A stretch of DNA of 42,515 bases from Roseobacter sp. (GTDB taxonomy: Bacteria > Pseudomonadota > Alphaproteobacteria > Rhodobacterales > Rhodobacteraceae). The stretch spans positions 1 through 42,515 of the forward strand of contig JAHBAM020000105.1 of the NCBI GenBank assembly GCA_018500125.2, written 5' to 3'. The translations under genes and the position numbers were made by a program. The notes beneath the pieces are model-generated. The model did no database searches. It had not been told where the DNA came from and was given only the letters and a program-made list of their open reading frames with translations. Below, in pieces: positions 10,632 through 20,169 of the stretch (positions within the stretch are counted from its first letter, which is position 1; each line of letters opens with the position of its first letter).

Positions 10632-11099
10632 ATGAAAAGACGGGTGTTTATCTTCACAGCCTTTGGCGCGGCGGCGGGTCTGACGTTTGGGCGGGGCGCA
10701 GGGGCGCAGCCGTTTGAGGTGATGCGCAGCGATGCCGCCTGGCGGGCCATGCTCTCGCCCCTGCAATATAGGGTGATGCGTCAGGAGGGCACCGAGCCGG
10801 CGGGGTCTTCACCGCTGGACAAGCTCTATGAGGCAGGGATGTATCACTGCCGCGGTTGTGATCTGGCCGTCTATAGCTCGGAGCATAAATACGACAGCGG
10901 CACCGGCTGGCCGAGCTTTTATCAGGCGCAGAACAAGGCGATCGAAACCAAAACAGATTACAAGTTGATCTATCCGCGCACCGAGTGTCATTGCCGTCGC
11001 TGCGGCAGCCATTTTGGCCATATCTTCAACGACGGGCCAAAGCCCACGGGCAAGCGGCATTGTCTCAACGGGGTGAGTCTGGTGTTCAAGCCGGCCTGA
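10632..11099 (+). CDS. msrB: Peptide-methionine (R)-S-oxide reductase MsrB with N-terminal signal sequence
   Basis: YRVMRQEGTEPAGSSPLD, YHCRGCDLAVYSSEHKYDSGTGWPSFYQ, two CxxC motifs (CRGC, CRRC), GKRHCLNG; start at MKRRVFIFTAFG. Confidence 0.94.
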   Translation: MKRRVFIFTAFGAAAGLTFGRGAGAQPFEVMRSDAAWRAMLSPLQYRVMRQEGTEPAGSSPLDKLYEAGMYHCRGCDLAVYSSEHKYDSGTGWPSFYQAQNKAIETKTDYKLIYPRTECHCRRCGSHFGHIFNDGPKPTGKRHCLNGVSLVFKPA

Positions 11100-11123
11100 G
11101 CGGGGGCCGCCCTGTGGGCCGCG

Positions 11124-11747
11124 TCATTTGAAGTTGCGGCTCACGTTGATTTGATCCCAGGCCCAGACGACTTCTTGCAACTGCTCTTCTTGCGAGCGGT
11201 CGCCGCCGTTCATGTCGGGGTGCAGCACCTTGATGAGCTTTTTGTAGGTCTTGCGAATCTCGGCTTTGGACCAATGGTCCTTGGCTTCCAAAATCTCGAT
11301 GGCGCGGCGCTCGGTCGGGGGCAGACGGCGCGATCCGCCGCCGCCTTTGCCGGGGTTTTTTGTTGCGTTGGCGCCAAGGACCTGATGGGGGTCTTCGATG
11401 CCAAGGCGCGCCCATGCGCGCGCTTCCGGATCGCCTATGGGCTTGGTTTCGCGCTCCCAGACCTTGTCTTTGGACATCTGGGCGTTCATCTCGGCTTCTG
11501 TCGTGCCGTCAAAGAAGTTCCACTTCAGATTATACTCGCGAATGTGCTCTTTGCAGAACCACAGATATTCGTCGAGCACATCGGGCGCGCGGGGCGCGCG
11601 GAACTTGCCGGCCTCTTCGCAGCCTGCGTGTTCGCACTGGCGCGTTGATGTTTCGGAGGCGCCAGACATTCCACGGCGACCGCGCGGGTTTTTCTTTTTG
11701 GCGGATGACACAGACATATCAAAACCGAAAGGATCTGCTTTGGGCAT
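11124..11747 (-). CDS. DnaJ-domain (J-domain) protein
   Basis: C-terminal J domain with HPDMNGGD (HPD motif); next to cobST. Confidence 0.92.
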   Translation of the reverse strand: MPKADPFGFDMSVSSAKKKNPRGRRGMSGASETSTRQCEHAGCEEAGKFRAPRAPDVLDEYLWFCKEHIREYNLKWNFFDGTTEAEMNAQMSKDKVWERETKPIGDPEARAWARLGIEDPHQVLGANATKNPGKGGGGSRRLPPTERRAIEILEAKDHWSKAEIRKTYKKLIKVLHPDMNGGDRSQEEQLQEVVWAWDQINVSRNFK

Positions 11748-11822
11748 GGGAACTCTCTTTTCGCGACTGGCTTAGCACTCTAGTGTGTTTGAAACTGGGG
11801 GAAAGAGGAAAGAGCGTAAAAA

Positions 11823-12074
11823 ATGAATATGGAAGCAAAAATTCGCGCGGCGCTTGTGGCAGCGTTTGAGGCGACGGCGCTTGAGGTGATCAATGAATCC
11901 CATCAGCACAGCGGCCATGCCGGCGATGATGGCTCAGGCGAGAGCCACTTTCGGGTGCGTATGACGGCGGCGGGATTTGACGCGATGAGCCGTGTGGCGC
12001 GCCACCGTGCCGTTCATGCGGCTCTGGGGCCGCTCAACGAGCAGATTCACGCTTTGGCGTTGGAGCTGTCCTGA
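11823..12074 (+). CDS. BolA family protein
   Basis: EVINESHQHSGHAGDDGSGESHFRVRMTAAGF, short BolA-like protein. Confidence 0.92.
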   Translation: MNMEAKIRAALVAAFEATALEVINESHQHSGHAGDDGSGESHFRVRMTAAGFDAMSRVARHRAVHAALGPLNEQIHALALELS

Positions 12075-12430
12075 TCGGTCTCTGGCGCCCCGCTCAGGGA
12101 CGTCGCGGGACGGCTTGTGAGCAGCGGCTCAGGCTTTGGCGCAAGCTTTGCCTCGCTGCGCGGGGCAGGGTTTGCGGCCGGGGTCTGGGCATCCTCTGCG
12201 GCTTGAAGTGCTTTGCGAAACACGAGCACCGAGCGATAGACCGTCGTGCGTGCGCGAAAGCCCGAGCGTTCTTCGCTGGGCAAGGTTTCGGCGCGCAGGA
12301 AGGCCCAGCCGGCTTTGGCCTCTGTGTTGATCAGCTCTTGCAGGGAATGCGCGAAACGGTCCTCGTTTGATTTGAGGCCCTTGGCTTTCAGGCCTTTGCG
12401 GGGGGCGGGGATAACTTTGTATTCGTGCAT
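12047..12430 (-). CDS. DUF4177-like conserved hypothetical protein
   Basis: MHEYKVIPAP... LQELINTEAKAGWAFLRAETLP pattern; convergent with bolA. Confidence 0.7.
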   Translation of the reverse strand: MHEYKVIPAPRKGLKAKGLKSNEDRFAHSLQELINTEAKAGWAFLRAETLPSEERSGFRARTTVYRSVLVFRKALQAAEDAQTPAANPAPRSEAKLAPKPEPLLTSRPATSLSGAPETDQDSSNAKA

Positions 12431-12506
12431 TCTGGTCTCTTTTGCGGCTCATGTCGCGCCAAGGGCCGAGGGCGGCGGCGCGGCAGTTTCTAACGATCGG
12501 TGCCTG

Positions 12507-12998
12507 TCAGGCTTTGTGGCGGATGCCCATCGGGCGTCCGACAAAGCCCGGCACGGGGAGGGTTGCGTGCGCGGCGCGCATGGTTTGAAAGGTTTGCAGG
12601 ATATCCGCCGGCATAGGGGCGACCTTTGGGCCTGACTGGTCGATGTGCAGGCACATTCCCTCGCCGCCCGCAGAGACCCATCCGTCCTGATGGATCAGCT
12701 CTTGGCAGAAGTGGATAGACTTATCATTCATATCAAGCACTTGGAAGGTTGCGCGCAGGGTGTCGCCCTGATGGACCTCGCGCATATAGTGCATATGATA
12801 TTCGGCGGAATAGGTTGTGTGGCCTGTGCGGGCGAGGTAATCGCCGCCAAAGCCGATCTCTTGCCACAGCGCATCCACGCCCAAATCCATGAGCACATTA
12901 TAATAGGCCATGTTGAGGTGACCGTTGAAGTCGATCCACTCGGGGCGCACGACCATCGGCTCGGAGAGAAAGGGCTGTGAGAGAAAGGGCTGTGTCAT
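12507..12998 (-). CDS. Thioesterase, hotdog fold (4HBT family)
   Basis: WIDFNGHLNMAYYNVLMDLGVDAL, hotdog-like YHMHYMREVHQGDTLRATFQVLDMNDKSIHF. Confidence 0.85.
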   Translation of the reverse strand: MTQPFLSQPFLSEPMVVRPEWIDFNGHLNMAYYNVLMDLGVDALWQEIGFGGDYLARTGHTTYSAEYHMHYMREVHQGDTLRATFQVLDMNDKSIHFCQELIHQDGWVSAGGEGMCLHIDQSGPKVAPMPADILQTFQTMRAAHATLPVPGFVGRPMGIRHKA

Positions 12999-13006
12999 CC
13001 TGTTTT

Positions 13007-14521
13007 TCAGCCGCCGAGTTTGGTCTGAACCAGATCATTCACGGCCTTCGGATTGGCTTTGCCGCCTGTGGCTTTCATGACCTGACCGACAAACCAGCCG
13101 GCGAGCTTCGGGTTTTCGCGCGCTTTTTCGACCTGTGCGGGATTGGCGGCGATGATCTCGTCGAGGGCGGTTTCGATTGCGCCTGTGTCGGTGACTTGCT
13201 TCATCCCGCGTGACTCGACGATCTGGGCAGGCTCGCCGCCTTCGGTGTAGACAATCTCAAACAGGTCTTTGGCAATCTTGCCCGATATTGTATCGGCTGC
13301 GATCAGGTCGATGATCCCGCCGAGCTGGGCCGGTGAGACGGGGCTTTCGCTGATGTCTTTGTCGCCATCTTTTTTGAGGCGGCCAAAGAGTTCGTTGATG
13401 ACCCAGTTTGCGGCGGTCTTGCCGTCGCGGCCTGCGGCGACCTCTTCAAAGTAGGTTGCGTTCTGGTTCTCGGCTGTGAGCACCGAGGCGTCATATTCTG
13501 TCAAACCGTAGTCTGACATGAAGCGCGCGCGTTTTGCGTCGGGCAGCTCGGGCAGGGAGGCGGCGATTTCATCGACCCAGGATTGCTCGATTTCAAGGGG
13601 CATCAAGTCGGGGTCGGGGAAATAGCGGTAATCATGCGCCTCTTCTTTGGAGCGCATAGAGCGGGTTTCGCCTTTGTCCGGATCGTAAAGGCGGGTTTCT
13701 TGTATGACTTCGCCGCCGTCTTCCAGAATTTTGATCTGGCGGCGGGCTTCATAGTCGATGGCCTGCTGGATAAAGCGCATCGAGTTCATATTCTTGATTT
13801 CGCAGCGCGTGCCGAGGTGGCTGAAGTCTTGCGTTGCCATATATTTTTCGTGCTGCCCGGCGCGACAGACCGAGACATTGACGTCGGCGCGCAGATTGCC
13901 GTTTTGCATATTGCCATCACAGGTGCCCAGATAGCGCAGGATCTGGCGCAGCTTGACAACATAGGCCGCGGCCTCTTCGGGGCTGCGAATATCGGGGCGC
14001 GAGACGATTTCCATCAGTGCAACGCCTGTGCGGTTGAGATCGACAAAGGACATATTCGGGTCCATGTCGTGGATCGATTTGCCAGCGTCCTGCTCGAGGT
14101 GAATGCGCTCCACGCGCACAAGGCGCGCCACGCCGGGGGCCATATCGACAAGGATTTCGCCTTCGCCGACAATCGGCTCGTAAAGCTGGCTGATCTGGTA
14201 GCCCTGCGGCAAATCAGGGTAGAAATAGTTTTTGCGGTCAAAGGCGGACTTGAGGTGAATTTGGGCCTTGAGGCCAAGGCCCGTGCGCACGGCCTGCGCG
14301 ACGCAGAACTCGTTGATCACAGGCAGCATACCGGGCATCGCGGCGTCGACAAAGGCCACATTGGCGTTTGGCTCGGCTCCAAAGAGGGTTGAGGCGCCAG
14401 AAAACAGCTTGGCCTTGGAGCTGACCTGCGCATGGACTTCCATGCCGATCACAAGTTCCCAGTCATATTTCGCCCCCGCGATCACTTTGGGTTGCGGTGT
14501 TTCATAGGCCAGATCTAGCAT
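13007..14521 (-). CDS. gatB: Asp-tRNA(Asn)/Glu-tRNA(Gln) amidotransferase subunit GatB
   Basis: [56 protein letters not shown]-like motif, C-terminal GatB/Yqey domain. Confidence 0.98.
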   Translation of the reverse strand: MLDLAYETPQPKVIAGAKYDWELVIGMEVHAQVSSKAKLFSGASTLFGAEPNANVAFVDAAMPGMLPVINEFCVAQAVRTGLGLKAQIHLKSAFDRKNYFYPDLPQGYQISQLYEPIVGEGEILVDMAPGVARLVRVERIHLEQDAGKSIHDMDPNMSFVDLNRTGVALMEIVSRPDIRSPEEAAAYVVKLRQILRYLGTCDGNMQNGNLRADVNVSVCRAGQHEKYMATQDFSHLGTRCEIKNMNSMRFIQQAIDYEARRQIKILEDGGEVIQETRLYDPDKGETRSMRSKEEAHDYRYFPDPDLMPLEIEQSWVDEIAASLPELPDAKRARFMSDYGLTEYDASVLTAENQNATYFEEVAAGRDGKTAANWVINELFGRLKKDGDKDISESPVSPAQLGGIIDLIAADTISGKIAKDLFEIVYTEGGEPAQIVESRGMKQVTDTGAIETALDEIIAANPAQVEKARENPKLAGWFVGQVMKATGGKANPKAVNDLVQTKLGG

Positions 14522-14619
14522 TGCCTCGTCCTTTTATGCGTCTCATGCAAAGTCGAGGTCGGTTCTAGGGCAGGCTTAGGGGCGGGGCAAGGGGGAGTTG
14601 GCGCGCAGTGAGCGGGGAG

Positions 14620-15921
14620 TTAGCCTTGGGGGTAGAGTGTCAGGCCGCCGTGGCCGAACTCGAGGATCTTGCCGCTGCTGATATCGCTCTTGAAATGACT
14701 GGCGATGGCGTTGAGCGCGGTGTCGCGGCCCTTGCGCAAGAGGGCGCTGCGCGGCGGCAGATAGGTCCCCGGTGCCGGACCAAGCTCGGCTTCGGCCCAG
14801 AGCAGCGGGTGCAGCTCGTGGAGGTTTTCGCGCAGGATGTGATCAAACATCGAATGGATGTTTTTGCGCACTTTGCGCACCACATCGGGCGCTTCGACAG
14901 GGGTGCGGGCCGGTGACATTGTGATGCCGGTGTAGGCGGCCAGAAGATTGGCAATATGTTGATCGGGCTGAAGGTAGAGAATGTCGCGCAGACCATCGAG
15001 GAAAAAATTGACATCCAAGCTGCGCGCGGCGCCCTGATCGACCCGGAGGGCGTCAAGAAAGACCCATGTATAGCCCCCATTTCCCCAGATGTGATGGGAG
15101 CGGGCGGCGGTGCGGCGGGCCTCAAGCTCGAGCGCTTCGTAAGAGCCAAACCAGCGTGGCAAGAGAAAGTTGCCAAGGCTGCGCATCGGCGCCGTGTTGA
15201 CCGGGTTGAGATCAATCAGCCGTTCATAGGCGTCCGCTATGTGCATGGCGGGCTTGGGCTTGGCAACGACAAGGCCGCATTGGGCCGCGGCCAGAAGGGG
15301 AGAGGCGAGGGCGGTGCGCGAAAAACTGTCCAAGATATCGGTGGCGCGTTGGAAATGGGCCTCAAACAGGGCGAGATTGCGCGGAGGGATTTCATGCGAC
15401 CAATTCGAGCCGCGCCAAGCCCAGCCGATATCCATATGGGTCTGTGCCACAATATCGGCGATGGCATAATCTTCGGGGAATTCGAACAAGACATCTTCGA
15501 GCGCCTCTATGCCGGCAAGGCCCGGTGTGAGACCATCGGCAATGGCGTGTTCTGTCGCCAGAACCACATCTGTTCGAGCGCCCAGACTGAGAAGGTCGGC
15601 ATGGGGCATTCCGCAATGGGTTGCGGTTTTGCGATTGTCCGCAGAGCGGATCAGGCGGCTCAGCTCCTCCCAACGCTCCTGACGCGCCAGAAACTGGCCA
15701 CGGTCCTGAATTCGTTCCCGGCAGCTTTCTTCCGGGGGTTCGTTGGCTGTGGGAATCACGAGCTGTTCATGGAGGCGGCTGCTCGGGGGGCGCGGGGCAG
15801 TCTCGCGCGGTGTGTCCTCACCGACAGAACGCTTGGCCAAGGGGAAGCGCACCAGGGGGAGCCGGCCAAGGCTTTGACGGGCCTGCGCGGCAAATTCCGG
15901 AAAGTGAGACAAGAGTGCCAT
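14620..15921 (-). CDS. Conserved hypothetical protein, function unknown
   Basis: 433-aa ORF; the plus-strand frame opposite it looks like a GC-driven shadow; I recognise no family signature. Confidence 0.75.
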   Translation of the reverse strand: MALLSHFPEFAAQARQSLGRLPLVRFPLAKRSVGEDTPRETAPRPPSSRLHEQLVIPTANEPPEESCRERIQDRGQFLARQERWEELSRLIRSADNRKTATHCGMPHADLLSLGARTDVVLATEHAIADGLTPGLAGIEALEDVLFEFPEDYAIADIVAQTHMDIGWAWRGSNWSHEIPPRNLALFEAHFQRATDILDSFSRTALASPLLAAAQCGLVVAKPKPAMHIADAYERLIDLNPVNTAPMRSLGNFLLPRWFGSYEALELEARRTAARSHHIWGNGGYTWVFLDALRVDQGAARSLDVNFFLDGLRDILYLQPDQHIANLLAAYTGITMSPARTPVEAPDVVRKVRKNIHSMFDHILRENLHELHPLLWAEAELGPAPGTYLPPRSALLRKGRDTALNAIASHFKSDISSGKILEFGHGGLTLYPQG

Positions 15922-16104
15922 ATGTGATTCGTCCTTTATCAGCCTTCTTTGTCATCGGCCAATCGGGCCAAAACAGGGCAATTACGGGTTTGATTTTGGG
16001 AAAAGGCGGTATGATTTGGTGGACTGTGCCGTGAGACGAAACAATCATGGCTGTGAGCGTGAAAAGATTGCCAAACCCGCTGCAATCGTCCTATTTGTTC
16101 GGGG

Positions 16105-16971
16105 ATGGTTGTTTCTGTTCGTCATATTGTTTTGGGGGCTGTTTTTCTCTCGGTCGTGAGCCATAGCACAGCTCAGGCCAGTGACTCTGTCCTGACCGGA
16201 GACGAGGCGGCGGCGGCTGGCAGCGCAGCGCAAGAGCCGCTTGTCGCCGCGCCGTTTCTTGGGACGGACGCGCCCCGCGCGCCCGATCCAGCGCTTGCCA
16301 AGATACGCCCCAAGGCGCGCACAACCTCGTATCGCACCGCCCGCGATGCGCGGCTGGCCCAGATCAGGCCTAAAAGCAGGCCCTATGAATTTGCTTTGCC
16401 TCACACGCGTTGGGAGCATCGGCCGGGCCATAAAGACTGGACTGCGGCGGCGATGAAGGCGGTGCTGTCACATGGGGCGCCTTTGACGCAGACTGTGCCC
16501 GATGACTATCGCGACTGGTGCCCGGCCTATAAGGAGAATGACGCGTTGCGGCGGGCGATGTTCTGGGTTGGCTTTATGTCGGCTTTGGCAAAACACGAGA
16601 GCACCTATCGTGCCGATGCGGTGGGCGGCGGGGGGCTTTGGTATGGGCTGCTCCAGATATTGCCCTCTACGGCGCGGCTTTATAACTGTCAGGCCAAGAC
16701 CGGCGAGGCGCTCAAGGACGGTGGCCTCAATCTGAGCTGTGCCACGCGGATTATGAGCAAGACGGTTGCGCGCGACCAGATCATTCACGGGTTTTTCCCC
16801 GAGACCTCGCGCAAATATCAGGGTGTGACGCAAGATTGGGGGCCGATGCATTCTTCTGCCAAGCGTGCGGAAATGGCGGCTTGGACGCGCAGGCAGGCCT
16901 ATTGTGTCTCTCGCAAGAGTTTGCGCCCGAAAGCACGCCCGAACGGTGTTTTGGCACAGAAAGACGGCTGA
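16105..16971 (+). CDS. Secreted lytic-transglycosylase-like (lysozyme-fold) protein
   Basis: N-terminal signal sequence (MVVSVRHIVLGAVFLSVVSHSTAQA) and FMSALAKHESTYRADAVGGGGLWYGLLQILPSTARLYNC, resembling SLT E-S and GLLQ motifs. Confidence 0.7.
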   Translation: MVVSVRHIVLGAVFLSVVSHSTAQASDSVLTGDEAAAAGSAAQEPLVAAPFLGTDAPRAPDPALAKIRPKARTTSYRTARDARLAQIRPKSRPYEFALPHTRWEHRPGHKDWTAAAMKAVLSHGAPLTQTVPDDYRDWCPAYKENDALRRAMFWVGFMSALAKHESTYRADAVGGGGLWYGLLQILPSTARLYNCQAKTGEALKDGGLNLSCATRIMSKTVARDQIIHGFFPETSRKYQGVTQDWGPMHSSAKRAEMAAWTRRQAYCVSRKSLRPKARPNGVLAQKDG

Positions 16972-16984
16972 TCAGCCGGCCCGA

Positions 16985-17413
16985 TCAGCCGATCAGCGAA
17001 AAATGATGCCGCTCGGTCTGAATGCCGAGGGTGCGAAAGGCGTCTTCGAGGGCTGCGTGGGGCGGTGTGCAGGCATGAGGCAAGCGCAGCTTGCGATTGT
17101 CTTTCAAGTAGAGCGTGACCTTGACGGAGAGATCAAGGCGGGTGTCAAACCGCGCCCGCAGGATCAGCCCGAGGGGCATTTCATCGGCCAGCCGCGGCGT
17201 GCTCCAGCGCATATGGCTGTCGGTCAGCTCAAAGGTGCTGACGGGGTTTTTCACCGCCTCCCAAAGCGCGGGAAGCGTGAAAAGCGAAAGAAAAACAGCG
17301 ATATACAGATTGAGATCAATCAGCCAGACAAGCGCTAGAACGGTCGCATAGATGCCGGCCAGCGTGATCAGCGCAGCGCGGGAGCGGCCATTGCTTTGAT
17401 ACACAATTGCCAA
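16985..17413 (-). CDS. Small membrane protein of unknown function
   Basis: Two adjacent hydrophobic segments (ALITLAGIYATVLALVWLIDLNLYIAVFLSLFTLPAL). Confidence 0.65.
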   Translation of the reverse strand: MAIVYQSNGRSRAALITLAGIYATVLALVWLIDLNLYIAVFLSLFTLPALWEAVKNPVSTFELTDSHMRWSTPRLADEMPLGLILRARFDTRLDLSVKVTLYLKDNRKLRLPHACTPPHAALEDAFRTLGIQTERHHFSLIG

Positions 17414-17417
17414 GGGG

Positions 17418-19973
17418 CTACCCTTCCAAAATCCGCGTGACCATTTCTGTGGTGTCGCGGCTCAGCCCGTCTGTCGCAAGGATCCGCTCCAGAGAGGCCT
17501 TTGCGCTGGTTTGGCGGGCGGCATCATAGCGCGAATAGGTCTGGAAGGCGGTGCACATCCGCGCTGTTGTTTGCGGATTGAGGCTGTCGAGCTTGATCAG
17601 CCAGTCTGCGAGCAGCCGATAGCCCTGTCCCGAGGCGTGGTGAAAGCCGGCATGGTTTGTGGCGAGCGCACCGAAGACGGCGCGGAAGCGGTTTGGGTTT
17701 TTCAGGGTGAAAAGCGGATGGCTTGTGAGGGCCTCGGCCGTGTTGGCGGCCTTTTCGGGCGCGGCAAAAGCCACCTGTGCGGCGAACCATTTGTCCATAA
17801 CCAAGCGATCACCCTGCCATTGGGCGAAGAAGGCGGCGGCCTCATCGCTGCCGATGTCCTGTGCGAGCAGAGCGTTGAGCGCTGCGCTTTGCAGGGTCAT
17901 ATTGTCGGCTGTTGCAAATTGCGCGCGCGCCTGTGCGCCCCCGTCCATGCGCGTGAGCATCGCCAGAATACGGGCGTTGAGCGCGCGCTTGCCGGCGCCG
18001 GCCGCGTCGGGGACAAAGGGGCCGTCCACAGTTGTCTGGGCATAAAGCCGCGGCAGGCTATCGGCGAGATGCTGCGCGAGGCTTTGCGCCATGGTTTCGC
18101 TGGCGTCATAAATGGCTTGCGGATCGGGTGTGTGGCCCTCGGCGTGCAGCTCGGCGGCGAGATCATCTTGACCAATGGGCTGAAGCACAAGCGCGCGGAA
18201 GGCCGGATCGAGGCTGTCGTCACGCGCGACGCGCGCGGCGGCGTCCAGAAACGCCGTATCGGGGGCTGCGCCTGTTGTGACAGAGGCGATCAGGCTGGCG
18301 CGGCGCAGAGCCTGACCGGCCTCCCATTTGTTGAACGGGTCGGTGTCATGCGCCAGAAGGAAGGCGCGCTCGGCGTTGCTGCGCGCGTGGTCAAGGACCA
18401 CAGGGGCGGAAAAGTCGCGCAGGATCGAGGCCACAGGCTTGGCGGCGAGGCCGTCAAAGGAAAAGCTCTGCTGGCGCTTGGTCATTTCCAGAAGTGTGGT
18501 GGGCTGAAGCTCTGCCCCATCCGGACCGAGCAGGCCAACGGCAATCGGAATGACCCGCGGCTTCTTCTGTGGCTGTCCGGGTGTTGGCGGCGTTTCTTGT
18601 TTGAATGTAAGCGTGTAGCGCCCGTTATTAAAGCTTTCTGTGACGCTGAGGCGCGGGGTGCCTGCGGAGCTATACCACCGCTTGAAGCGCTTCAGGCTGC
18701 GGCCTGTGACCTCTTCAAACACCTTCAGCCAGTCTTCTATTGTGGCGGCCTCGCCGTCGTGGCGGGTAAAGTAGAGGTCGAGCGCCTTATAATAGGCGTC
18801 GTCGCCGACGAGCCGTTTGAGCATCCCTATGACTTCGGCGCCTTTTTCATAGACGGTCGCTGTATAAAAATTGTTGATCTCAACGAAGCTTTCGGGGCGC
18901 ACGGGGTGAGCCAGCGGGCCGCTGTCTTCGCGGAACTGGCGGGCGCGCAGATCACTCACATCCGAGATCCGTTTGACCGGGGCAGAGCGCAGATCGGAAG
19001 TGAACTGGCTGTCGCGATAGACGGTCAGCCCCTCTTTCAGGCAGAGCTGGAACCAGTCCCGGCAGGTGATGCGGTTGCCTGTCCAGTTGTGAAAATACTC
19101 ATGCGCAATGATGGCTTCGATCCGCTCGAAATTGTCATCTGTCGAGGTTTCCGGGCTGGCAAGCACGCAGGAGGAATTGAAAATATTGAGGCCTTTATTT
19201 TCCATTGCGCCCATGTTGAAGTCATCGACCGCAACGATATTGAAGATATCAAGGTCATACTCGCGGCCATAGACGGTTTCGTCCCAACGCATAGAGGCTT
19301 TGAGCGCGGCCATGCCAAAGGCACATTTGGTCTCGTCGCCTTTGCGCACCCAGATATTAAGCTCAACATCGCGGCCTGACTGTGTTTGGAAGCGGTCGGG
19401 GTGATTGATGAGGTCTCCGGCGACGAGGGCAAAGAGATAGGCGGGCTTGGGCCAAGGATCATGCCACTCCGCAAAGCCCGCTCCCTGCGTGCCCTTGTTG
19501 CCGTTGGACAAGAGCACAGGCTCGGCCCCTTCAATGCGCACTGTGAATGTGCTCATCACATCGGGGCGATCGGGATAATAGGTGATTTTGCGAAAGCCCT
19601 CGGCCTCGCATTGGGTGCAATACATCCCGTTTGACATATAAAGCCCTTCGAGGGCCGTGTTTGTCTCGGGGCTGATTTCGACCTCGCATTCAAAGACAAA
19701 CGGCTCCTTTGGGACCGTGAGGCTGAGGCCCGACGGGGACAGCTCCGGGGTGCATGGCACGCCGTCAAGCTTTGCTGATATCAGTTTGAGCGCTTCGCCG
19801 TGCAAAAAGAAGCTCTGCGCGGGGGCGTCCGGATTGGGCGCAAAGGCGATCCGGCTGATCACGCGTGTGGCACTCGGGTGGAGCTTGAATGTCAGGTGGA
19901 CGGATGTGACGGTCCAGCCAAAGGGCGTGTAATCCTTGAGATAGATCGTCTGGGGGGCGGTCTCGGCCATCAC
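17418..19973 (-). CDS. pepN: Aminopeptidase N (M1 family)
   Basis: GAMENKGLNIFN, zinc motif HEYFHNWTGNRITCRDWFQLCLKEGLT. Confidence 0.98.
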   Translation of the reverse strand: MMAETAPQTIYLKDYTPFGWTVTSVHLTFKLHPSATRVISRIAFAPNPDAPAQSFFLHGEALKLISAKLDGVPCTPELSPSGLSLTVPKEPFVFECEVEISPETNTALEGLYMSNGMYCTQCEAEGFRKITYYPDRPDVMSTFTVRIEGAEPVLLSNGNKGTQGAGFAEWHDPWPKPAYLFALVAGDLINHPDRFQTQSGRDVELNIWVRKGDETKCAFGMAALKASMRWDETVYGREYDLDIFNIVAVDDFNMGAMENKGLNIFNSSCVLASPETSTDDNFERIEAIIAHEYFHNWTGNRITCRDWFQLCLKEGLTVYRDSQFTSDLRSAPVKRISDVSDLRARQFREDSGPLAHPVRPESFVEINNFYTATVYEKGAEVIGMLKRLVGDDAYYKALDLYFTRHDGEAATIEDWLKVFEEVTGRSLKRFKRWYSSAGTPRLSVTESFNNGRYTLTFKQETPPTPGQPQKKPRVIPIAVGLLGPDGAELQPTTLLEMTKRQQSFSFDGLAAKPVASILRDFSAPVVLDHARSNAERAFLLAHDTDPFNKWEAGQALRRASLIASVTTGAAPDTAFLDAAARVARDDSLDPAFRALVLQPIGQDDLAAELHAEGHTPDPQAIYDASETMAQSLAQHLADSLPRLYAQTTVDGPFVPDAAGAGKRALNARILAMLTRMDGGAQARAQFATADNMTLQSAALNALLAQDIGSDEAAAFFAQWQGDRLVMDKWFAAQVAFAAPEKAANTAEALTSHPLFTLKNPNRFRAVFGALATNHAGFHHASGQGYRLLADWLIKLDSLNPQTTARMCTAFQTYSRYDAARQTSAKASLERILATDGLSRDTTEMVTRILEG

Positions 19974-20169
19974 GGTATCCTTTTCGCTTTGGGCTGACGG
20001 TATGCGCGCGAGGGGTGGGCTTCAATAGGAGATAGCTTCGTGTCGCCATAGATTATCTTGAAAAACATGAAGGTTTATTTTCCTTTCGTGCTCTCCCGAA
20101 AGATTGCGCCTTGGCCTCCGGGCGGGCTAGAAAGACAGGACCAGAGTTTAAGCAGAAAGAGAGCTGAGC

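Noticed and set aside
17511-19379. 622-aa plus-strand ORF opposite pepN
   Set aside because: Antisense shadow; no recognisable motifs
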